Shown here: in pieces, positions 1-6,279 of the stretch | Position numbering within the stretch: the first letter of the stretch is position 1 | How the letters are laid out: each line of letters starts with the position of its first letter | DNA from: JARRRD01 sp037381085 | Lineage (GTDB): Bacteria; Nitrospirota; Thermodesulfovibrionia; Thermodesulfovibrionales; UBA6898 | Length of the DNA stretch: 10,547 nt | Direction: 5' to 3' | Assembly (NCBI GenBank): GCA_037381085.1 | Contig: JARRRD010000064.1 | Coordinates: 1 to 10,547, forward strand | Notes under the pieces: generated by a model | Seen by the model: the letters and a program-made list of their open reading frames with translations, nothing else | Databases searched by the model: none | Told to the model about the DNA's origin: nothing | Program-made: the position numbers and the translations under genes

Positions 1-435
1 GACGACCATCGCAGGGACATCATGAATCAGAGATGCGACGGCGACTTCCCCGAGGACCTCCCCCGCCTTTACCATGATGTTGTCGTTCCCGTACAACCCG
101 TCGGCCAGGACCACCGGCGCACCCAGGGAAAGGTGGTTGATACCGTTCTGGTTGGCCACATCCAGGTAGTCGAGCCCTTTGATCCTCACCGTATCGGTAA
201 CAAAAGGCTTTGCCCCGATCCTCCGCAGGGAATCTACCACCTTTCTGAGAAAGACGGGCCGCACTATCCGGTGCGCGCCTTCAGATCCGAAATGCGTCTT
301 TACCGCGACCCATTCGTCGGGGCTGAAATAGTGCATGAGGCCCAACTCGTTCAGCAGCCTTTCGAGCTTTCCCGGCATACTGTCTTCATACTTCCATTTC
401 AGGGACCTCGCAGAGGCAAAGTAGACCTTTGACAT
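1..435 (-). CDS. DUF362 domain protein, N-terminal part (runs off left edge)
   Basis: The minus strand reads open from an ATG at 435-433 to the window edge, giving 145 residues with no stop, so the C-terminus is missing. The start is supported by an AAGGAG ribosome site (complement of 441-446) five to six bases upstream. The protein begins MSKVYFASAR and has KTHFG at residues 46-50, a conserved RPVFLRKVVD block near 59-68, FVTDT around 78-82 and APVVLADG near 106-113. These match the DUF362 family (PF04015) as I remember it. Many family members carry two 4Fe-4S ferredoxin motifs in the C-terminal part, which is not visible here. The biochemical function is unknown; a redox or metal-cluster role is only a family-level guess. 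No signal peptide is seen, so it is probably cytoplasmic. It is transcribed divergently from the cardiolipin synthase gene. Confidence 0.85.
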   Translation of the reverse strand, partial: MSKVYFASARSLKWKYEDSMPGKLERLLNELGLMHYFSPDEWVAVKTHFGSEGAHRIVRPVFLRKVVDSLRRIGAKPFVTDTVRIKGLDYLDVANQNGINHLSLGAPVVLADGLYGNDNIMVKAGEVLGEVAVASLIHDVPAMVV

Positions 436-462
436 ATCCGCTCCTTCACAACATTTTCGAAT

Positions 463-491
463 ATTTTAATCCATCACCACCGCAAGAACAA
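463..491 (-). promoter_or_regulatory. Candidate sigma-70-type promoter of the DUF362 gene
   Basis: Read on the minus strand there is TTGTTC (491-486), a 17-base spacer and TAAAAT (468-463). The -10 is good and the -35 weak. The predicted start near 456 leaves a leader of about 20 bases that contains the AAGGAG ribosome site. Identified by eye only. Confidence 0.4.
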
Positions 492-591
492 AACTTCTGC
501 AAAACAGACGTCCAGGATTGCCGTCCGCCGGCAAGGTGGAAGGGAAGAGAGTTTTATTGTAATCTTATATCAATAATCCGCGCCGTCACCT

Positions 592-620
592 TTGCAGCCT
601 TGCGGCAAAAACAAAATACT
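592..620 (+). promoter_or_regulatory. Weak candidate promoter for the cardiolipin synthase gene
   Basis: TTGCAG (592-597), a 17-base spacer and AATACT (615-620) lie about 75 bases upstream of the chosen start. Both boxes are poor matches (three and four of six), so this is only the best candidate I found in the 260-base divergent region 436-695. The same region holds a small inverted repeat TTGCCG-N5-CGGCAA at 518-534, of unknown meaning. Confidence 0.2.
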
Positions 621-695
621 GCCGGAAGTATCCGCCTGCACGTCAAAACCGGCGCCGCGGAAAAGACTTCGTCAGAGGAGGAATACAGGCAGCCG

Positions 696-2147
696 ATGTT
701 TGAACACATGGCTGACATTTGGCCATATATCGCAAGTACACTCGTCCTGCTGATCGCCCTGCTGGCCTCCGGCCATGTCATCCTGTACAAGCGCGACACC
801 CACGCCGCTGTTGCATGGGTGGGCCTTATATGGCTCTTGCCTGTCTTCGGGGCCGTTCTGTATTTGTTGCTTGGGATAAACCGGATCAGACGGCGGGCAC
901 GGTTGCTTCGCGGAGAACGGAAGAGGCGCACGGGCACGCCGTCCGTCCGGTCGGCGCCGACAGAAGTCCCCGCACATGGCGCTCCCTCAGGCGATCATTA
1001 TCCCGATCTTGTGCGCCTGGTTGACGTTATTGTTCAAAAACCGGTCCTGGAAGGTAACAGTGTTTCTCCCCTTGTCAACGGTGATGAGGCATACCCGGCC
1101 ATGATCAGGGCGATAGAAGAGGCCGAAAAGTCCGTTGCCATGTCTACCTATATTTTTGACAGGGATGAGGCCGGCAAGTCCTTCCTCCGGACCCTTTCTG
1201 ATGCCGCCTCCCGCGGGGTCGAGGTACGGGTCCTCATCGACGCGGTCGGATTGCGTTATTCCTGGCCGCCTATGGACCATTCCCTGAAACAGGCCGGCAT
1301 AAGGACTGCCCGGTTCATGCCGACGGTGCTGCCCTGGCGCATGCCGTTTATGAATCTGAGGAACCACCGGAAGATACTGGTTATCGACGGCCGGAAAGGT
1401 TTTACGGGCGGGATGAACATACGCTCCGGACACGTAATCGGCGCCCACCCGCGCCATCCCGTTCAGGACCTGCACTTTCGCGTAGAAGGACCTGTTGTGG
1501 GCCACTTCCAGGACGTCTTTGCCCAGGACTGGTACTTTGCCACAGGTGAATTGCTGAAAGGGAAAAAATGGTTCCCCGCAATTGAGCCTCGTGGCAAGGT
1601 AGCTGCGCGCGGCATCCCCGACGGACCTGATGAGGATTTTGAAAAGTTGCTCTGGACCGTCCAGGGGGCGCTTGCGTGCTCCAAATCGGCCGTGCAGATC
1701 ATGACTCCCTACTTCCTCCCTGATCAGGACCTCATAAGGGCACTGGGGCTCGCAGCCATGAGAGGAGTAACAGTAGACATCATTTTACCTTCCGTAAACA
1801 ATCTCCCCTTCATTCACTGGGCTTCGAGGGCATCATTTGCTCAATTGATCGAAGAGGGATGCCGCATCTGGCTTTCTCCTGCGCCGTTCGATCATACAAA
1901 GCTTATGGTCGTGGACGGTCTCTGGGTCCTGTTCGGGTCCGGCAACTGGGACCCCAGAAGTCTCATGCTGAACTTTGAGTTCAATGTTGAGTGTTACAGC
2001 CGCGAACTTGCTTCGGACCTCACCAACCTGCTTATAGAACCGGGAATAGTGCGGTCGGAACGGGTCACACTCGACGCCGTAAACAGGCGCAACATTCCCG
2101 TAAAGCTCCTCGATGGTGTCGCGCGCCTTTTTTCCCCTTATTTATGA
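696..2147 (+). CDS. cls: Cardiolipin synthase (phospholipase D superfamily)
   Basis: Encodes 483 residues, the usual length of ClsA-type enzymes, which condense two phosphatidylglycerol molecules into cardiolipin and glycerol at the inner membrane. The N-terminus has two hydrophobic segments (about residues 5-27 and 33-56) followed by an Arg/Lys-rich stretch, as in the PLD-nuclease N-terminal region. Two HKD catalytic motifs are present and intact: HRKILVID at 224-231, followed by GRKGFTGGMNI, and HTKLMVVD at 400-407, followed by FGSGNWDPRS. Their spacing fits the family. The frame is open upstream to 429, but those 89 codons do not resemble the family and overlap the divergent gene's start. 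ATG 696 is therefore preferred: it has AGGAGG at 676-681, although the 14-base gap is long. ATG 708 is an alternative without a clear ribosome site. No obvious terminator follows. The symbol is generic; I cannot tell ClsA from ClsB/C subtypes with certainty, but two N-terminal helices favour ClsA. Confidence 0.93.
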   Translation: MFEHMADIWPYIASTLVLLIALLASGHVILYKRDTHAAVAWVGLIWLLPVFGAVLYLLLGINRIRRRARLLRGERKRRTGTPSVRSAPTEVPAHGAPSGDHYPDLVRLVDVIVQKPVLEGNSVSPLVNGDEAYPAMIRAIEEAEKSVAMSTYIFDRDEAGKSFLRTLSDAASRGVEVRVLIDAVGLRYSWPPMDHSLKQAGIRTARFMPTVLPWRMPFMNLRNHRKILVIDGRKGFTGGMNIRSGHVIGAHPRHPVQDLHFRVEGPVVGHFQDVFAQDWYFATGELLKGKKWFPAIEPRGKVAARGIPDGPDEDFEKLLWTVQGALACSKSAVQIMTPYFLPDQDLIRALGLAAMRGVTVDIILPSVNNLPFIHWASRASFAQLIEEGCRIWLSPAPFDHTKLMVVDGLWVLFGSGNWDPRSLMLNFEFNVECYSRELASDLTNLLIEPGIVRSERVTLDAVNRRNIPVKLLDGVARLFSPYL

Positions 2148-2310
2148 ATGACCGCCGGCACCCCTGATAATTCCCCGCATTACCAAACCTTACAGTTGCG
2201 AGAAAAATCTCCGGAAAGTCCGGAAGGGACAGCGAAAAATGTCTAGTAGCGACACCCTGCAGCCCTATAGAAGGGTCTGCCGGCCATTTTCTGGAAGTCA
2301 CTAAACGCTC

Positions 2311-2339
2311 TTGAATTTACCTCCCCGTTGTTTCATAAT
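2311..2339 (+). promoter_or_regulatory. Sigma-70-type promoter of the sigma-54 activator gene
   Basis: TTGAAT (2311-2316), exactly 17 bases, then CATAAT (2334-2339; five of six to consensus). The predicted start near 2346 gives a leader of about 18 bases with the GGGAGGA ribosome site. The activator therefore appears to have its own promoter, separate from cardiolipin synthase. The rest of the 2148-2310 gap holds a short CCGGA-AAG-TCCGG hairpin but no convincing terminator. Confidence 0.6.
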
Positions 2340-2363
2340 TAAAATTTGCGTCGGGAGGATCTG

Positions 2364-3776
2364 ATGACAAACGGAACACCCGATTTAACGGGCATTTCGC
2401 TGCTGGTAGTTGATCATGATGTCTCATTCGCGGAGTCGCTGAGACTGTCACTCGAAAAGTTCGGGGCCGGCGTGTTTACGGCGTCTGACCAGAGGGATGC
2501 TGCTGCCATACTTTCCCATGGCAACATTCACGTAATTACAGCATCTCTTGTCATGGCCGACGAAGGGCTTATCGGCATGGTGAGGGACTATAAGACGGCC
2601 CATCCTGGGACCCTCTTCTATCTCCTTACCGAAGAAGACTACGATCTTGTAGAGAGCTCCGAAGAATCCGTCAGGTTCATCGTAGACGATTACCTCCGCA
2701 AGCCGGTGGATGCCGGGAGGTTTGCCGGAATGATCGGGACCGACCTCGGAAGGCCGCGCACTGGCAGCACGTCCCTTGCCGTAATCGAGCCGGTAGTGGC
2801 CCGGGTGAAGCCCTATTTTATTTTTCGCTCCCCGGCCATGCGGAGGGCGCTGGCCAACATTTCCGAAATGGCGGTGTCTAACCAGACCGTCCTGATCTCG
2901 GGCGAGACAGGGACCGGCAAGGAACTGGTGGCACGGGCCGTTCATGTGCTGAGTCCCCGCTCTCAGGGACCCTTTGTACCGATCAACTGCGGCGCCATAC
3001 CGGAAAGCCTTATCGAGGGCGAGCTTTTCGGTCACGAGAAAGGCGCCTTTACCGGGGCGTATGCTACAAGAAAAGGGAAGTTCGAGACGGCCGACAATGG
3101 CACGCTCTTTCTCGATGAGATCGGGGATATGCCGCTTGGGCTGCAGGTGCGGTTGCTGCGCGTCCTTGAAGAGAAGAAGGTCTACCGCATAGGATCGGAA
3201 CGGCCTGTCCCTGTCAATGTCAGGGTCATTGGGGCCACGGCGGTCGAGCTCGAGAAGGCCGTAAGAGACGGGCTTTTCCGGGAAGACCTCTATTACCGTC
3301 TCAACGTGCTCAGGCTGAATCTCCCGCCTCTGCGTGAAAGGGTAGAAGATATTCCCCTTCTGGCTTTGCACTTCCTTGAAAGAGCATTTGCCGAGATGGG
3401 CCGCAAACCGCCCTACCCCGCTCTCTCCCCGGAGACCATTCACCTCCTGCAGATATTCCCCTGGAGAGGAAATGTCCGTGAGCTGAGAAATATCATGACC
3501 AGGATTGCAACACTTCTTCCTTCCGATACCAGGAAGATCTTCCCCTTCCATGTCCTGCCTCATCTGGAAGACACGGGAGAGATACGCCGGCCGTCCCTGC
3601 ATACGCAGACCGATTCTGATATCGTCGTTCCGGTGGGGACCAGTCTCGACAAGGTTGAGGAAATGGTTATAAGAGAAACTCTCAACAAGACAAGAGGCAA
3701 CAGGACAAGAGCGGCCGAAATGCTGGGCATCAGCGTCCGCACCCTTCGCAGAAAGCTCAACAAGCCTTCCCCATGA
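2364..3776 (+). CDS. Sigma-54-dependent transcriptional activator with degenerate receiver domain (NtrC/Fis type)
   Basis: A 470-residue enhancer-binding protein with three domains. Residues about 11-125 form a CheY-like receiver, about 150-385 the AAA+ sigma-54 interaction domain, and about 425-467 a Fis-type helix-turn-helix. The ATPase is intact: Walker A GETGTGKE (180-187), the sigma-54-contacting GAFTGA loop (227-232), Walker B GTLFLDEIGD (246-255), FREDLYYRL with the likely arginine finger at R306, and GNVREL (369-374). The DNA-binding end has NRTRAAEMLGISVRTLRRKL. The receiver keeps D17 and D19 of the acidic pocket, T89 and K113 (YLRKP). The position that should be the phosphoacceptor aspartate is alanine (VITASLVMADEGL, A60), so normal phosphorylation seems unlikely. 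ATG 2364 is chosen over TTG 2346 because GGGAGGA at 2353-2359 is well placed. No sensor kinase lies in this window. It probably controls the Hsp20 operon directly downstream, which carries dyads and a -24/-12 promoter. Confidence 0.93.
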   Translation: MTNGTPDLTGISLLVVDHDVSFAESLRLSLEKFGAGVFTASDQRDAAAILSHGNIHVITASLVMADEGLIGMVRDYKTAHPGTLFYLLTEEDYDLVESSEESVRFIVDDYLRKPVDAGRFAGMIGTDLGRPRTGSTSLAVIEPVVARVKPYFIFRSPAMRRALANISEMAVSNQTVLISGETGTGKELVARAVHVLSPRSQGPFVPINCGAIPESLIEGELFGHEKGAFTGAYATRKGKFETADNGTLFLDEIGDMPLGLQVRLLRVLEEKKVYRIGSERPVPVNVRVIGATAVELEKAVRDGLFREDLYYRLNVLRLNLPPLRERVEDIPLLALHFLERAFAEMGRKPPYPALSPETIHLLQIFPWRGNVRELRNIMTRIATLLPSDTRKIFPFHVLPHLEDTGEIRRPSLHTQTDSDIVVPVGTSLDKVEEMVIRETLNKTRGNRTRAAEMLGISVRTLRRKLNKPSP

Positions 3777-3788
3777 GGAAATGTTCCA

Positions 3789-3820
3789 GGCCATTTTGTC
3801 CACCCGTGGACAAGATGGCC
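3789..3820. promoter_or_regulatory. Long dyad, candidate upstream activator site 1
   Basis: GGCCATTTTGTCCAC (3789-3803), a CC centre, then GTGGACAAGATGGCC (3806-3820). These are 15-base arms with one mismatch, which would be a G-U pair in RNA. The core is TTGTCC-N6-GGACAA. It lies 13 bases after the activator stop codon and is centred about 127 bases upstream of the predicted sigma-54 start. There is no T-run after it, so it is unlikely to be a terminator. Inferred binding site for the Fis-type activator. Confidence 0.55.
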
Positions 3821-3828
3821 GACATAAC

Positions 3829-3849
3829 GGGACATTTTGTCCGCTTTTT
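3829..3849. promoter_or_regulatory. Short dyad, candidate upstream activator site 2 (or weak terminator)
   Basis: GGACA (3830-3834), TTT, TGTCC (3838-3842), followed by GCTTTTT. It repeats the TTTTGTCC half-site of the first dyad (3794-3801 and 3835-3842), which favours a second protein-binding site about 96 bases upstream of the predicted start. The T-run also allows a weak intrinsic terminator for the activator gene. Both roles are possible. Confidence 0.45.
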
Positions 3850-3904
3850 CCCCCCGTCCGGCCTCTGCCTACCCGTAACTGGTTGAATTTAGTACAGACC
3901 CAAG

Positions 3905-3922
3905 TTGGCATCCTCGTTGCTA
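3905..3922 (+). promoter_or_regulatory. Sigma-54 (-24/-12) promoter of the Hsp20 operon
   Basis: TTGGCATCCTCGTTGCTA matches the sigma-54 consensus (TGGCAC-N5-TTGCW) with only the last base of the -24 element different. The invariant GG (3907-3908) and GC (3919-3920) are separated by the required 10 bases. The transcription start would be near 3932, leaving a leader of about 56 bases before the first Hsp20 start. The dyads at 3789-3842 sit at enhancer distance upstream. No good sigma-70 or CIRCE-like element was seen in this gap. Confidence 0.75.
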
Positions 3923-3933
3923 CCAAAGAGTGA

Positions 3934-3948
3934 CGAGAAGATTTCTCG
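3934..3948 (+). other. Small hairpin in the Hsp20 operon leader
   Basis: CGAGAA, loop GAT, TTCTCG: a perfect six-base-pair stem at the very 5' end of the predicted sigma-54 transcript. It lies about 25 bases before the ribosome site and does not obviously pair with it. It may protect the 5' end or act as a protein site; the role is unknown. Confidence 0.35.
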
Positions 3949-3987
3949 CAATTAACTGCACAAAAAAACAGCAAGGAGGAAGAAGCT

Positions 3988-4419
3988 ATGTTATGGACGG
4001 ATTTTGAGAGATTCGGACGACAGATTGACCCGTGGCGTGAACTTGAACGCATGAGCCGCGCCTTCGCAAGGTCAGCGGCGCCTTCGGATGGAGAATTTCC
4101 TGCCGTTAATCTGTGGGTCGCCGCCGACAGGGCGACGGCAACTATGGAGATAGCGGGGATCGCTTCCGAGGAGATCAATATCTCCGTCGCAGGCAAGACC
4201 CTCACGGTGCGCGGTTCACGCAGGCCTGAGGAGACGAAGGAAGATGAACAGTATCACCGCAGGGAAAGATGGTACGGTCAGTTCAGCAGGTCTCTGGAAC
4301 TGCCCTTCAATGTCGAGACTGACAAGGTAAATGCCCGTTACTCAAAAGGGGTGCTCTCCGTGGACCTGCCCCGGGCCGAAGCTGAAAAACCGAAAAAGAT
4401 CGAGATAAGGTCTGAATAG
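3988..4419 (+). CDS. Small heat-shock protein, Hsp20 family (first of three)
   Basis: A 143-residue ATP-independent holdase chaperone that would bind unfolding proteins in the cytoplasm and hold them for refolding. The alpha-crystallin domain spans about residues 38-131, with the signature GVLSVDLPR (121-129). The C-terminal I-x-I motif IEI (138-140) normally docks neighbouring dimers in the oligomer. The N-terminus is short and begins with the common FERFGRQIDPWRELERMSR helix region. The usual LPG motif before the beta-4 region is altered to IAGIASEE. The start at ATG 3988 is fixed by AAGGAGG at 3973-3979, eight bases upstream. It is the first gene behind the sigma-54 promoter. The stop codon TAG lies inside the ribosome site of the next gene, so the two are probably cotranslated. 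Confidence 0.92.
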   Translation: MLWTDFERFGRQIDPWRELERMSRAFARSAAPSDGEFPAVNLWVAADRATATMEIAGIASEEINISVAGKTLTVRGSRRPEETKEDEQYHRRERWYGQFSRSLELPFNVETDKVNARYSKGVLSVDLPRAEAEKPKKIEIRSE

Positions 4420-4431
4420 GAGGTGATTATA

Positions 4432-4839
4432 ATGACTGATACCGTTAAGGAAGTCCAGAAGAAAGAGGCCGAACTCCAGACCGGCGTCGAAAGGACAAGG
4501 GCGACCAGGGTCTATACCCCTTCCGTAGACATCCTGGAGAGGAAGGAAGATATTGTCGTAACAGCCGACATGCCGGGTGTAGACGAAAAATCCGTCGACA
4601 TTACCCTTGAGAAGAACGTGCTGACCATCTACGGAAAGGTAGAGCCCTCGATACCGGAAAATCACAGACTCGTTGCAGCCGAATACAGTGTCGGAGACTA
4701 CCAGAGGGTCTTTACTCTTTCGGACGAGATCGACAGGGAAGGGATCCAGGCGTCCGTAAAGAATGGCGAACTGAGACTTGTCCTTCCGAAGGCGGAAAAA
4801 ATGAAAACGAAAAAAATAGAGGTGAAGTCCGAAGCGTAG
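4432..4839 (+). CDS. Small heat-shock protein, Hsp20 family (second of three)
   Basis: 135 residues. The alpha-crystallin domain covers about 30-121, with TADMPGV (44-50), NVLTIYGKV (62-70) and the late signature NGELRLVLPK (111-120). The C-terminal I-x-V motif is IEV (129-131). The N-terminus is a polar, charged stretch of about 25 residues rather than the usual amphipathic segment. The middle reads VGDYQRVFTL where paralogues have YGxFSRxxxL. An upstream GTG at 4423 is in frame, but ATG 4432 is chosen because the near-perfect ribosome site AGGAGGTGA (4418-4426) lies five bases before it. That site overlaps the preceding gene's stop. It is clearly diverged from its two neighbours, which suggests an old duplication and perhaps hetero-oligomers or different clients. 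Confidence 0.92.
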   Translation: MTDTVKEVQKKEAELQTGVERTRATRVYTPSVDILERKEDIVVTADMPGVDEKSVDITLEKNVLTIYGKVEPSIPENHRLVAAEYSVGDYQRVFTLSDEIDREGIQASVKNGELRLVLPKAEKMKTKKIEVKSEA

Positions 4840-4859
4840 CGGAAAAAGGAGGAATAGAG

Positions 4860-5357
4860 ATGACGATGAGACATCTTGTGCCATGGTCTTTCAGGAAGAA
4901 GGGTGTCCCTGTAAGACACGACGAAGAGAGCCCTTTCTCCTTGCTCCAGCAGGAGATGAATAACCTCTTCGACAATTTCTTCAGCGGTTTCGACCTGCGG
5001 CCTTTTGAAATGCCTGCCGGCGCCTTCAGTCCGAAGGTCGATGTGTCCGAGAGCGACAGGGAGGTCACGGTGACCGCCGAACTCCCTGGGATGGAAGAGA
5101 AGGACATCGAAGTTTCTATTAATCGCGATTCCCTCACGATAAAGGGAGAAAAGAAGGATAAAAGAGAAGACAAGGGGCGCGATTATCATCTTCTGGAACG
5201 ATCATACGGCGGCTTCAGCCGTACGGTCCCCCTCTCCGTTGAAGTAGATTCGGACAAAATCGAAGCGGCTTTCAGAAAGGGCGTCCTGACGATCACCCTC
5301 CCGAAGACGGCGAAGGCCGCCGAAGAGAAGAAGAAAATCCGGGTCAGGATTGAATAA
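4860..5357 (+). CDS. Small heat-shock protein, Hsp20 family (third of three)
   Basis: 165 residues, the longest of the three and the closest to the standard bacterial type. The N-terminal arm contains FSLLQQEMNNLFDNFF (26-41), the helix commonly seen in the Hsp17/Hsp18 class. The alpha-crystallin domain spans about 58-149, with TAELPGMEEKDIEVS (72-86), LTIKGEK (92-98), ERSYGGFSRTVPL (113-125) and GVLTITLPK (141-149). The C-terminal I-x-V motif is IRV (160-162). ATG 4860 has AAGGAGG at 4846-4852, seven bases upstream; ATG 4866 is less well placed. The gap of 20 bases from the second Hsp20 gene and the terminator-like hairpin after it mark it as the last gene of the operon. Confidence 0.94.
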   Translation: MTMRHLVPWSFRKKGVPVRHDEESPFSLLQQEMNNLFDNFFSGFDLRPFEMPAGAFSPKVDVSESDREVTVTAELPGMEEKDIEVSINRDSLTIKGEKKDKREDKGRDYHLLERSYGGFSRTVPLSVEVDSDKIEAAFRKGVLTITLPKTAKAAEEKKKIRVRIE

Positions 5358-5373
5358 ATGTCTTGCCGGCGCA

Positions 5374-5411
5374 AAGGCATGGGGCCGGGGAATCAATCCC
5401 GGCCCCGCCTT
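5374..5411. terminator. GC-rich hairpin between convergent operons
   Basis: GGGGCCGGG (5381-5389), loop of eight, CCCGGCCCC (5398-5406): a nine-base-pair GC stem. It can extend outward by AAGGC (5374-5378) with GCCTT (5407-5411) around a small bulge. Only a short TTGTT follows on the plus strand. It lies between the end of the Hsp20 operon and the end of the oppositely directed rsmI operon and may stop both. Confidence 0.65.
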
Positions 5412-5451
5412 GTTCCGTCGTACTATGCCCGAAGTTTATGAATAATGTGGG

Positions 5452-6279
5452 CTATGCGCCTGAGAGGCTCCTGTCGTAAAGTTCCTTCCTGCTGAGGCCA
5501 TACTCCTCGGCCACCCGTTTTACCGCCTCTTTCCGTCCCAGGCCTTTTTTCATCAGAGACTCGATTTCCTTCAGGGCCTCCTCGCCGGGACGGTTCTTTT
5601 CGTCACGCCTTCCCTCAATGACAATTACGTATTCTCCCGCCGTTACGGAGCCTTCAAGCCTGTCCCGGATGCCGGCGGCATCTCCCCTCATCAGCTCTTC
5701 ATGCATCTTGGTCATCTCACGCACGAGGAATGTGCTTCTTCGGCCGAATATCTCCGCAATATCGTCAAAGGATTCCAGTATCCTGTGAGGGGCCTCGTAA
5801 AAAACAACCGTCCTTTTCTCGCGGCTCAACTCTTCAAGCAATTTCCTTCTGCGGGACTGTTTTGCGGGAAGGAATCCGCAAAATATGAATTCCTCCGTTG
5901 AAAAGCCTGAAACAGACAACGCGGCTATGACGGCTGAGGGGCCCGGAACAGGTTCTACCCTGATCCCCTCCTCCCAGGCCCTTCTTATGAGAACGCTGCC
6001 CGGGTCCGCCACGCCGGGGGTACCGGCATCGGAAATGAGGGCCACATTCTTTCCCGCCTTAAGCAGTGAGACCGTCTCCTCCGCCCTCACCTTTTCCTTT
6101 TCGCCCCAGTAGCTGACGAGCTGCCTGGAAATCCCGTAATGGTTCAGGAGCCTGAGGGAATGTCTTGTGTCCTCGGCGGCGATCACGTCGACCTCTTTCA
6201 GTACCCGCAGCGCCCTGAGAGTAATGTCTTCAAGATTGCCGATTGGCGTGGCAACAATGTAAAGCTTACCTGTTGACAT
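5452..6279 (-). CDS. rsmI: 16S rRNA (cytidine(1402)-2'-O)-methyltransferase RsmI
   Basis: 275 residues, close to the family norm. RsmI uses S-adenosylmethionine to methylate the ribose of C1402 in the 16S rRNA decoding centre. The tetrapyrrole-methylase fold motifs are all visible: ATPIGNLEDIT (10-20), AAEDTR (34-39), SDAGTPGVADPG (83-94), VPGPSAV (111-117), FYEAPHRI (160-167) and REMTKMHEE (187-195). The start ATG (6279-6277) lies inside the preceding gene, overlapping it by 14 bases. The ribosome site is weak (GGGG just upstream), so expression probably depends on translational coupling. It is the last gene of the nadE operon. The 80-odd bases after its stop contain the shared hairpin with the Hsp20 operon. 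Confidence 0.96.
   Translation of the reverse strand: MSTGKLYIVATPIGNLEDITLRALRVLKEVDVIAAEDTRHSLRLLNHYGISRQLVSYWGEKEKVRAEETVSLLKAGKNVALISDAGTPGVADPGSVLIRRAWEEGIRVEPVPGPSAVIAALSVSGFSTEEFIFCGFLPAKQSRRRKLLEELSREKRTVVFYEAPHRILESFDDIAEIFGRRSTFLVREMTKMHEELMRGDAAGIRDRLEGSVTAGEYVIVIEGRRDEKNRPGEEALKEIESLMKKGLGRKEAVKRVAEEYGLSRKELYDRSLSGA

Noticed and set aside
22..432. 136-codon open frame on the plus strand
   Set aside because: It is antisense to the DUF362 coding sequence, whose minus-strand reading matches family motifs and has a ribosome site.
429..695. In-frame upstream extension of cardiolipin synthase
   Set aside because: The 89 extra codons start with TTG, lack a ribosome site and family similarity, and overlap the promoter and start of the divergent gene.
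2148..2310. Possible terminator or extra activator sites after cardiolipin synthase
   Set aside because: Only a five-pair CCGGA/TCCGG hairpin without a T-run and one isolated GGGACA were seen; neither is convincing.
2448..4205. 585-codon open frame on the minus strand
   Set aside because: It is antisense to the sigma-54 activator, which has intact family motifs, crosses the regulatory region and enters the first Hsp20 gene. The translation resembles no family and has no ribosome site; it is a shadow of GC-biased codons.
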